Positions 1-5,929 of a DNA stretch of 7,441 bases are shown piece by piece. Both the position numbers and the translations under genes were made by a program. The notes under the pieces are model-generated. The model made no database searches and had not been told where the DNA came from. It saw only the letters and a list, made by a program, of their open reading frames with translations. The DNA is from Paracoccaceae bacterium. Lineage in GTDB: Bacteria; Pseudomonadota; Alphaproteobacteria; Rhodobacterales; Rhodobacteraceae. The stretch lies in the NCBI GenBank assembly GCA_027069385.1, contig JALXER010000093.1:1-7441 (forward strand), written 5' to 3'. How positions within the stretch are numbered: the stretch's first letter is position 1; each line of letters opens with the position of its first letter.

Positions 1-399
1 AGAGGGGCCAAGCCCCACGTCATCCAGCAGCTTTTCGATCCGTTTATCCACCCCGGTAAACCCGTGCAATTTCAGGGTTTCCGACAGCACCGAATCCACC
101 GTGTGGCGCGGATGCAGGCTGGCATAGGGGTCCTGAAATACCATTTGCACCTTGCGGTAAAAACTGCGCTGGCGCGGGGTTTCGACCGGCTTGCCCAAAA
201 CCTCTATCTTGCCCGACCAGGTGGGGGCCAGCCCCATCATGGCGCGCAAGATCGTTGATTTCCCCGAGCCGCTTTCGCCCACCAGCCCGAAACTGCCGCC
301 TTTGGGCACCGTCAGGTTGGCCCCCTTGACCGCGTCCACGCGCTCTTCATGGTCGCCAAACCAGACGTTCAGCCCTTCGATTACAATGCCGTCGCTCAT
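1..399 (-). CDS. Peptide-type ABC transporter ATP-binding subunit, DppF/OppF-like (partial, runs off left edge)
   Basis: This is the N-terminal 133 codons of the second ATPase of a Dpp/Opp-class importer. It would form the nucleotide-binding heterodimer with the ATPase encoded just upstream and hydrolyse ATP at the inner face of the membrane. The ATG at 399-397 begins MSDGIVIEGLNVWFGD. Walker A GESGSGKST is at residues about 41-49, and the Q-loop is in VFQDPYASLHPR, with Gln at about 89. The phrase SLHPR is typical of the DppF/OppF subunit rather than DppD/OppD. The ABC signature, Walker B, H-loop and C-terminal oligopeptide domain must lie beyond position 1, so integrity cannot be judged. 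The start overlaps the preceding stop by 4 bases (ATGA, 396-399). The Shine-Dalgarno is weak, so translation is probably coupled to the upstream gene. Confidence 0.95.
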   Translation of the reverse strand, partial: MSDGIVIEGLNVWFGDHEERVDAVKGANLTVPKGGSFGLVGESGSGKSTILRAMMGLAPTWSGKIEVLGKPVETPRQRSFYRKVQMVFQDPYASLHPRHTVDSVLSETLKLHGFTGVDKRIEKLLDDVGLGPS

Positions 400-1247
400 G
401 ATGTTACGCTTTCCGCCTTGGCCCATTCCGGGTCCCGTTGCAATACGCTCAACCGGTCCACCGGCGCATCGAGGCGCGGCAGCGAATCGAGCAGCCCGCG
501 GGTATAGGGATGCTGCGCGTTATGCAGTTGATCGGCCTTCAGGGTCTCGACCACGCGGCCCGAATACATGATCAGCACCCGGTCGCAAAAACTGCTGACA
601 AGGTTCAGGTCGTGGCTGATAAAGATCAGCCCCATGCCGCGTTCGACCACCAGCTTGTCCATGATTTCCAACACCTGCATCTGCACCGACACATCCAGCG
701 CCGAGGTCGGTTCATCGGCAATCATGATCTCGGGGTTGGGGATCAGCATCATGGCAATCATGATACGTTGGCCCATGCCGCCCGATACCTCGTGCGGGTA
801 CATTTCATAGACTCGCTCCACATCGCGAATGGCCACGGCTTCGAGCATCTCCAGCGTTTTGGCCTTGGCCTCGGCCTTGCTGACCCGGTTGTGCAGGCGG
901 TAGGCCTCGGAAATCTGCTTGCCCACCCGCATCACCGGATTCAGCGAGAATTTCGGGTCCTGCATGATCATGCTGATCTTTTGCCCGCGCACCGAACGCA
1001 TTTCCTTTTCGGTGCGGGTCAGCAAAGGTACGCCGTCAAGGTCCATGCGGTCGGCCTCTACCATGCCCGGTTTGCGGATCAGCCGCAGGATGGCGCGCCC
1101 GGTCATCGACTTGCCCGAGCCGCTTTCGCCAACAATCCCCAACCGTTCCTTGCCCAGCGAAAACGACACACCGCGCACCGCATCGAAGATACCGTTGCGG
1201 GTCGGAAACCGGACCCACAGGTTTTCAACATCCAGAAGATTGGTCAT
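396..1247 (-). CDS. Peptide-type ABC transporter ATP-binding subunit, DppD/OppD-like
   Basis: This 283-residue ATPase is one half of the nucleotide-binding pair of a peptide/nickel-class importer. All catalytic motifs are visible: Walker A GESGSGKS at 40-47, Q-loop Gln96 in IMQDPKFSLNP, signature VSGGMGQR at 154-161, Walker B IMIADE at 174-179 with catalytic Glu179, D-loop SALD at 182-185 and H-loop His212. The signature starts with Val rather than the usual Leu. The tail HPYTRGLLDSLPRLD (about 246-260) starts the oligo/dipeptide C-terminal region. The protein then ends soon after and lacks the longer cysteine-containing extension of classical DppD/OppD, which are usually about 320-335 residues. 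I take this as a subfamily trait, not a truncation. The start overlaps the permease stop by ATGA and is preceded by AGAGGG at good spacing. The end overlaps the next ATPase in the same way. Confidence 0.96.
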   Translation of the reverse strand: MTNLLDVENLWVRFPTRNGIFDAVRGVSFSLGKERLGIVGESGSGKSMTGRAILRLIRKPGMVEADRMDLDGVPLLTRTEKEMRSVRGQKISMIMQDPKFSLNPVMRVGKQISEAYRLHNRVSKAEAKAKTLEMLEAVAIRDVERVYEMYPHEVSGGMGQRIMIAMMLIPNPEIMIADEPTSALDVSVQMQVLEIMDKLVVERGMGLIFISHDLNLVSSFCDRVLIMYSGRVVETLKADQLHNAQHPYTRGLLDSLPRLDAPVDRLSVLQRDPEWAKAESVTS

Positions 1248-2185
1248 GATTTGCCCTCTTTCGGGTCCAGCACGTCGCGCATGCCGTCACCCAGCAGGTT
1301 GAAGGCCAGCGAAACGGTGAAAATGGCCAGCCCCGGCATGGTGGCAACCCACCAGTGGTCCAGAATGAACCTGCGCCCCTCCGAGATCATCGCGCCCCAT
1401 TCGGCCATGGGCGGCTGCGCGCCCAGCCCCAGAAAGCCCAGACCGGCGGCAGCCAGAATAATACCCGCCATATCCAGCGTCACCCGCACCACCAGCGACG
1501 AAATGCACAGCGGCCAGATATGTTTGGTAATGATGCGGATAAAGCCGGCCCCTTGCAGGCGCACCGCGTGGATATAGTCGGAATTGCGGATGGTCAGGGT
1601 CTCGGCCCGCGCAATACGCGCATAGGGCGGCCATGCGGTCAGGCTGATCGCCAGCACCGCGTTTTCGATGCCCGCCCCCAGCGCCGCCACAAAAGCCAGC
1701 GCCAGCACAAGGCGCGGAAACGCCAGAAAGATATCGGTGATCCGCATCAGGATGATGTCGATCCAGCCACCGGTATAGCCCGCCACCGTCCCGACAAACA
1801 GGCCGGCAATTGGTGCGATCAGCGCGACCAGCGCAACGATATAAAGGGTGATGCGCGACCCGTATAGCAGCCGCGACAGGATATCCCGCCCCAGACTGTC
1901 CGAACCAAGAATAAAGCCGTCAATGTTGGGGTCACGGTCGCTGACCCAGACCGGCGGGGTCAACCGCAGATCAAGGATCTGGAAATCCGGTGCCGCCGGA
2001 GCCAGAATTGGCGCAAACGCGGCCAGAATTACCAGCAACAGCAAAATGCCAAGGCCGAACATGGCCATATGGTTCGATTTAAGCGACAGCCACGCCTGAT
2101 AATAGGCGGCCATGCGCGCGTGATGGCGCGAGGTCGGCGTGTCGGTCAGCAGCCACGCCCGCAATCCGGTTGGTTGGATACTCAT
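1244..2185 (-). CDS. Peptide-type ABC transporter permease, DppC/OppC-like
   Basis: This 313-residue inner-membrane permease forms half of the translocation pore with the DppB-like subunit. A cytoplasmic N-terminus is followed by a first membrane segment at about 41-63 and a periplasmic stretch. The family box GSDSLGRDILSRLLYGSR lies at 94-111 (classically GTDxxGRDxxSR). Further hydrophobic segments sit near 112-135, 153-172, 227-254 and 280-299. The EAA-type coupling loop that contacts the ATPase is DYIHAVRLQGAGFIRIITKH at about 203-222. The late family signature GLGAQPPMAEWGAMI is at about 253-267. Its ATG overlaps the DppB-like stop by ATGA (2182-2185) and has GAGGG four bases upstream. 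Its stop overlaps the following ATPase start. Length and motif order are normal for DppC/OppC. Confidence 0.96.
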   Translation of the reverse strand: MSIQPTGLRAWLLTDTPTSRHHARMAAYYQAWLSLKSNHMAMFGLGILLLLVILAAFAPILAPAAPDFQILDLRLTPPVWVSDRDPNIDGFILGSDSLGRDILSRLLYGSRITLYIVALVALIAPIAGLFVGTVAGYTGGWIDIILMRITDIFLAFPRLVLALAFVAALGAGIENAVLAISLTAWPPYARIARAETLTIRNSDYIHAVRLQGAGFIRIITKHIWPLCISSLVVRVTLDMAGIILAAAGLGFLGLGAQPPMAEWGAMISEGRRFILDHWWVATMPGLAIFTVSLAFNLLGDGMRDVLDPKEGKS

Positions 2186-3243
2186 TTTGCCCTCGGATCA
2201 AAGAATTTGTATAGCAGTTCGGCAAACACGTTCAGCAACACGAATACCAGCCCGACAACCACCGTGCCGCCCATGACCGCGTTCATGTCGGCGCTTAGCA
2301 GCGAGGTGGTGATATAGGACCCGATGCCCGGCCATGAAAAGATGATCTCGGTCAGCACCGACCCTTCGAGCAGCCCCGCATAGGATAGCGCAATGACGGT
2401 AATCAACTGCACCTTGATGTTGCCAAAGGCGTGTTTCCAGATCACCGCGCGCTCGGACATGCCCTTGACCCGCGCCGTGGTAATATATTCGGAGCTAAGC
2501 TGTTCGAGCATAAACGAACGGGTCATCCGGCTGATATAGGCCAGCGAATAATAGCCCAGCAGCGAGGCGGGCAGAATGATATGCGAAAGCGCATCCTTGA
2601 AGATAAACCAGTCGCGCGCCAGGGCACTGTCGATCAGGATCATGCCGGTTACCGGCGGGATAATATCTTCGTTGAACACATCAAGCCGGCCCGGCCCGCC
2701 GATCCAGCCAAGCATGCCATACAGCACCAGCAGCCCGATCAGCCCGATCCAGAATACCGGCATCGAATAGCCGATCAAGGCCACCACGCGGGCGATCTGG
2801 TCGATCCATGTGCCGCGCTTTACCGCCGCCAGCACCCCCAGCGGCACCCCGATCAGCACACCCAGAATGGTGCCGATGGTAGCCAGTTCCATCGTAGCGG
2901 GGAACACCCGCACAATATCGTTCCAAACCGGAAAACCGGTGCGCAGACTGATGCCGAAATTACCGGTCACCACGTCGCGGATATAATAGAAAAACTGGAC
3001 AACTATCGGTTTGTCCAGCCCGAGTTTGATAAACTCGGCGTCGTACATCTCCTGAGAGGCGCGCTCGCCTACAATCGAGAGAACCGGATCAACCGGCATG
3101 ACCCGGCCAATCACAAAGGTCATAAACAACAGGCCCAGCATGGTAACCGAAATCGCCATGACGGTTTTGCCGGCCTTGATCAGGAAGCGGGTAAAGGGCG
3201 ACGACTTGCGCCGCCCTTTTGGACTGGTTTCAGCCAGCGCCAT
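2182..3243 (-). CDS. Peptide-type ABC transporter permease, DppB/OppB-like
   Basis: This 353-residue inner-membrane permease is the partner of the DppC-like protein. It has a basic N-terminal tail (GRRKSSPFTRF) and a first membrane segment at about 28-47. The family box VDPVLSIVGERAS is followed by LGLDKPIVVQFFYYIRDVV (about 74-92) and GNFGISLRTGFPV (94-106). More membrane segments lie near 119-140, 151-176, 278-298 and 323-345. The EAA-type loop for the ATPase is EYITTARVKGMSERAVIWKH at about 252-271. The ending IFSWPGIG...FDPRAK is the classic DppB finish. The start codon directly abuts the binding-protein stop (TAAATG) with no clear ribosome-binding site, so it probably depends on re-initiation by ribosomes finishing the upstream gene. 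It is slightly longer than many homologues (about 310-340) because of the cytoplasmic N-terminal tail. Confidence 0.96.
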   Translation of the reverse strand: MALAETSPKGRRKSSPFTRFLIKAGKTVMAISVTMLGLLFMTFVIGRVMPVDPVLSIVGERASQEMYDAEFIKLGLDKPIVVQFFYYIRDVVTGNFGISLRTGFPVWNDIVRVFPATMELATIGTILGVLIGVPLGVLAAVKRGTWIDQIARVVALIGYSMPVFWIGLIGLLVLYGMLGWIGGPGRLDVFNEDIIPPVTGMILIDSALARDWFIFKDALSHIILPASLLGYYSLAYISRMTRSFMLEQLSSEYITTARVKGMSERAVIWKHAFGNIKVQLITVIALSYAGLLEGSVLTEIIFSWPGIGSYITTSLLSADMNAVMGGTVVVGLVFVLLNVFAELLYKFFDPRAK

Positions 3244-4842
3244 TTATTTGGTCACATTCCAGTAGGAAACAGCGGTAATCGCGCCGCCAAGGCTTAGGCC
3301 CTGAACGTTTTCGGCACGGCCGGTCTGTTCGATTTTCTGGAACATTATTGCAAAGGGCGATACCTGCTGGTGCTCGCGCTGCAAGGCTTCGTACATGGCT
3401 GCACGGGTGTCGCGGTCATTTTCAATCACCGCGGCCAGCGTTTCGTTGGACATTTCCGGAATCGCCCAGGCATTGCGCCATGCCAGCAGCCCGGTTGCGC
3501 CTGCTTCGTCCGAGTTATCGGGGTTATAGGCAAAGGTACCGGCGTTGGTGTTCGGGTCGGGATAGTCCGGCCCCCACGCACCCAGATAGATGTCATGGGT
3601 CCGCGCACGGTATTCACCCAGAATCTGCTTGGCGGTGCCCACCGTGATATTGATGGTAATCCCGGCTTGCGCCATGGTGTTTTGCAAGGATTGCGCAATA
3701 TCGATGCGTTCCTGTGCTTCACGCACAACCAGGTTTACCTCGAACCCGTCCGGATAACCGGCCTCGGCCAGCAGCGCCTTGGCTTTTTCGATATCCAGAT
3801 GGTAGGGCGTATCGTCAATGGCACCCAGATAGGTTGCGGGCAGGAATGCCTGATGGATCACATACTGACCATTCAAAAAGCTGTCCTGCATGCCTTCATA
3901 GTCGATCAGATACTTCATCGCTTCGACAACTTTGGGGTTGCTGAGGATCTCGTTTTTCTGGTTCATCGACATATACATCAGGCGACCGCGCAATTCGCTG
4001 TCAACCACCAGACCGTCGGCCTCGCGGATACCGGCCACGTCCTCGGGGGACAGATTGCGGGCAACGTCGATATCGCCGCGTTCAAGCATCAGGCGCTGGG
4101 TCGAGCTTTCCTGCACATGGCGTACCACGACGCGCTGCATGGCAACTTCGCCACCGTACCAGTTGGGGTTGGCGGTCAGGGTTACGCTCTCGTTGGGTTT
4201 CCAGCTGGTCAGCACATAGGCGCCCGAACCGGCAGTGTGGGTGCGCAGCCACTCGTTGCCCATGTCGCCGTCCACTTCGTGTTCCATCACAACTTTGGAA
4301 TCAACGATGCCGCCAATGGTGGCGGTCAGGCAGTTCAGCACGAACGAGGTCGCATAGCGCTGGTCGGTGGTGATGGTCAGGGTGTTGCCGTCGGCCACGA
4401 TGGTTTCTTCAACGTTTTCGGGGGTAAAGCCGAATTGCGACAGAATGAAGGACGGGGTTTTGTTCAGAATGATTGCGCGGCGCAGGCTGTATTCTGCGTC
4501 GGCAGCGGTTACCGGATTGCCCGAAGCGAACAACACGCCTTCGCGCATGGTAAAGGTGATAGAGCGTCCGTCCTCGGAAACTGTCCAACTGGCTGCCAGA
4601 TCGGGGCCATAGCCTGCATCCAGATCGGCCGGATCAAAATTGACCAGCTTGCTATAGATGTTGTGGCTGACATCGGAACCGGCAAATTCAAAAGACTGGG
4701 CCGGGTCCATGGTGGTGATATCGTCAATGCGGTTGGCAATGACCAGCATATTTGCCGGGGTCTCGGCCATGGCCGGTACGGTGGTTACGCCGGCTGCCAA
4801 GGCAACGGCTGCGCCAAGAATGGCGGATCGAAAAGCGTTCAT
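3244..4842 (-). CDS. Periplasmic peptide-type substrate-binding protein (SBP_bac_5 family)
   Basis: This 532-residue solute-binding protein captures the ligand in the periplasm and delivers it to the permease pair encoded downstream. It starts with a Sec signal peptide: positive Arg5, a hydrophobic core at about 7-22, and a likely cut after AMA at residue 26 (AMA|ETPA). No lipobox is present, so it should be soluble. Family marks are DDITTMDPAQSFE near 40-52, LAASWTVSEDGRSITFTMREGVLF at 82-105, GSGAYVLTSWKPNESV at about 205-220, and GAWGPDYPDPN at 421-431. Asp426 in that motif corresponds by position to the OppA/DppA aspartate that binds a peptide amino group, which favours a peptide ligand; that assignment is inference. 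It is first in the transporter operon, with GGAGG seven bases before the ATG. It could also bind nickel chelates, opines or other small solutes. Confidence 0.95.
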   Translation of the reverse strand: MNAFRSAILGAAVALAAGVTTVPAMAETPANMLVIANRIDDITTMDPAQSFEFAGSDVSHNIYSKLVNFDPADLDAGYGPDLAASWTVSEDGRSITFTMREGVLFASGNPVTAADAEYSLRRAIILNKTPSFILSQFGFTPENVEETIVADGNTLTITTDQRYATSFVLNCLTATIGGIVDSKVVMEHEVDGDMGNEWLRTHTAGSGAYVLTSWKPNESVTLTANPNWYGGEVAMQRVVVRHVQESSTQRLMLERGDIDVARNLSPEDVAGIREADGLVVDSELRGRLMYMSMNQKNEILSNPKVVEAMKYLIDYEGMQDSFLNGQYVIHQAFLPATYLGAIDDTPYHLDIEKAKALLAEAGYPDGFEVNLVVREAQERIDIAQSLQNTMAQAGITINITVGTAKQILGEYRARTHDIYLGAWGPDYPDPNTNAGTFAYNPDNSDEAGATGLLAWRNAWAIPEMSNETLAAVIENDRDTRAAMYEALQREHQQVSPFAIMFQKIEQTGRAENVQGLSLGGAITAVSYWNVTK

Positions 4843-4849
4843 GTGGTTT

Positions 4850-4854
4850 CCTCC
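4850..4854 (-). promoter_or_regulatory. Shine-Dalgarno site of the substrate-binding protein
   Basis: The minus strand reads GGAGG here, seven bases before the ATG at 4842-4840. It is the strongest ribosome-binding site in the window and fixes the start of the binding protein. High initiation here fits the usual need for excess binding protein over the permease subunits. Confidence 0.75.
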
Positions 4855-4885
4855 AGGTTGGTTATTATCGAGTCGTTAGGGTTTC

Positions 4886-4915
4886 AGTAAACACCGTGGC
4901 TGACCAAAAGGTCAA
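4886..4915 (-). promoter_or_regulatory. Candidate sigma70-type promoter for the transporter operon
   Basis: On the minus strand TTGACC (4915-4910) is followed after 18 bases by TTTACT (4891-4886), matching the consensus boxes at 5/6 and 4/6. It sits 44-73 bases before the binding-protein start, in the only sizeable gap before the transporter genes. The -35 box is part of a small palindrome TGACCttttGGTCA (4914-4901), which could also serve as a regulator half-site pair. The match is by eye only. The operon could instead be read through from the hydrolase or dipeptidase genes. Confidence 0.4.
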
Positions 4916-4922
4916 GAAACAA

Positions 4923-4954
4923 GGTGCGCTTGTGGCACCGTAGGATTACGGTGC
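4923..4954 (-). terminator. Nested, mutually exclusive hairpins after the hydrolase gene (possible weak terminator or processing site)
   Basis: GCACCGTA (4935-4942) and TACGGTGC (4947-4954) form a perfect 8-bp stem around a 4-base loop, and the hydrolase stop codon (4948-4946) lies inside it. The inner arm can also pair differently: in the minus transcript GGTGC (4939-4935) can pair with GCACC (4927-4923), and that second hairpin is followed by TTGTTTCTT. The second hairpin plus its T-rich tail is the better intrinsic-terminator candidate, but the stem is short and the U-run is interrupted. Confidence 0.35.
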
Positions 4955-5581
4955 AGGGCCTTGTAAATAAAGATCTCGACAGCGGTTCAGGAACTGGATC
5001 AGGTCGTGTCTGGCCTCGGGATGGTCAAGCACGCGATGCCCGACCGACGGGTAGGTGATGACCTTGGCGCGGGCAAAATCTTTAAGCGATTCCGCATTAT
5101 GCCCGTGGCTGTTTTTACTGCGCGGAAGGCTGGCATTGGGGCCAAAGAAATCATCCTGATAGCCGAACAGATTCAGAAATGCGGTGGTTTCGGGGTTGCC
5201 TGCAATGGTGACCTTGTCAACAAAATAGCTGGCATCGCAATCCCACGCCAACGCGACCCGCGCGGCAATGCCTGCCCCGTCCCAAGTTGATGCGGCAACG
5301 GCACCTTCGGACAGGCCGACCAGTATAATCAGACGCCGGTCCACCGGCAGGGTGTCAAGTTGCGCCATTAGGTACGAGACCTCGGCGCGGCGCAAATCAT
5401 GGACCCGGCGATAGATCGCGGGGTTGTCGGGGCTGTGGTATTCGGGGCGGTCATTGCGGGCATGGGTATCGGGCGCGACAAACAGAAAACCGCTGCCCGC
5501 CAGCCATTCCGCCACCCGCCTTTCCTGCCCGCGCGGGCGCGAGCCGGTCAGGAACACCAGCAAGGGAAACCGCTCGGGCAA
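4946..5581 (-). CDS. Dienelactone-hydrolase-like alpha/beta hydrolase (main frame; 5' end displaced by a probable frameshift)
   Basis: The 211 codons from a TTG at 5581 encode most of an alpha/beta hydrolase of the dienelactone hydrolase type, probably a cytoplasmic esterase, lactonase or amidase with unknown substrate. Visible marks are the oxyanion-region strand RFPLLVFLTGSRPRG (4-18), FLFVAPDTHARNDRPEYHSP (32-51), the nucleophile elbow GLSEG (89-93) with Ser91, a probable acid Asp143 or Asp144 in GYQDDFF, and catalytic His182 in VGHRVLDHPEARHDL. The TTG has no Shine-Dalgarno and falls in the middle of expected family sequence. A well-formed N-terminal part lies in the adjacent frame at 5582-5727 (separate entry). 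I therefore read this as one gene of about 259 codons broken by a one-base shift. The gene lies 103 bp before the binding protein and may share its regulation. Confidence 0.72.
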   Translation of the reverse strand: MPERFPLLVFLTGSRPRGQERRVAEWLAGSGFLFVAPDTHARNDRPEYHSPDNPAIYRRVHDLRRAEVSYLMAQLDTLPVDRRLIILVGLSEGAVAASTWDGAGIAARVALAWDCDASYFVDKVTIAGNPETTAFLNLFGYQDDFFGPNASLPRSKNSHGHNAESLKDFARAKVITYPSVGHRVLDHPEARHDLIQFLNRCRDLYLQGPAP

Positions 5582-5727
5582 CCGGCAGCAGCCGCCAGTT
5601 GCGGCGCAAGCCCGGACATAACGCCCTGCTTTGGCCCGCCAAGCCCATCGGGCAGCGAGACAAAGGCATGATCATATGCGCGTTTGGCCGAAATCCTGTC
5701 CTCCTGTTTCGGGGGAGTATAGGACAT
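5548..5727 (-). pseudogene. Out-of-frame N-terminal part of the alpha/beta hydrolase
   Basis: From the ATG at 5727-5725 this frame reads MSYTPPKQEDRISAKRAY, then DHAFVSLPDGLGGPKQGV, then MSGLAPQLAAAAG. After that it loses sense and stops at TGA 5550-5548. The first 49 residues look like the natural lead-in to LPERFPLLVFLTG, which begins in the other frame at 5581. Moving from this frame to the hydrolase frame needs a -1 shift within GCCGGTTGCCC (about 5586-5576), equivalent to one missing base. No classical slippery heptamer is present, so a mutation or sequence error is likelier than programmed frameshifting. No strong ribosome-binding site precedes the ATG; a GGAGG at about 5705-5701 lies inside the frame instead, so the true start is uncertain. 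Confidence 0.6.
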
Positions 5728-5853
5728 AAATACCGGCTTTCGGGAACTTTGTTGATGCTAATTTTGTATGGTTTATGTGGTTGCCGCATAGACAGCGATG
5801 CTCCCTTGGCGATGGCCGGTTCGCCGCCCGGTCAGGCTGCGCCAAACGACCCT

Positions 5854-5869
5854 ACTAAACCGGTTTAGT
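5854..5869. promoter_or_regulatory. Perfect 16-bp palindrome, operator-like (LacI-family style)
   Basis: ACTAAACCGGTTTAGT is a perfect 16-bp palindrome with a central CCGG and flanking A/T tracts, in the gap between the dipeptidase and hydrolase genes. The AAACCGGTTT core with its central CG is the layout preferred by many LacI-family repressors. No T-run follows on either strand, which argues against a terminator. It lies 127 bp upstream of the hydrolase ATG. No regulator gene is in the window, so the cognate protein is unknown. Confidence 0.5.
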
Positions 5870-5877
5870 GGTTCGGT

Positions 5878-5905
5878 TTGACGTCATGTATCTATTTGAT
5901 AATAC
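5878..5905 (+). promoter_or_regulatory. Candidate plus-strand promoter facing the dipeptidase 3' end
   Basis: On the plus strand TTGACG (5878-5883) and TAATAC (5900-5905) are separated by 16 bases, a fair sigma70 match, and begin 8 bases after the 16-bp palindrome. A transcript from here would run antisense into the dipeptidase gene, and I see no convincing plus-strand gene downstream. It may be fortuitous in an AT-rich gap. Confidence 0.22.
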
Positions 5906-5929
5906 GGCTAAAAAAGAACAATTAGCAGA

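Noticed and set aside
438..4890. Very long plus-strand open frames (for example 438-1577 and 3370-4890) opposite the transporter genes
   Set aside because: They are antisense shadows of well-supported genes. Their proteins are rich in His, Arg and Gly, show no family motifs and arise from codon bias in GC-rich DNA.
4887..4896. CGGTGTTTAC shared between the transporter promoter region (minus) and 7426-7435 (plus)
   Set aside because: Dozens of 10-base matches are expected by chance in a window of this size, and the surrounding bases do not align.
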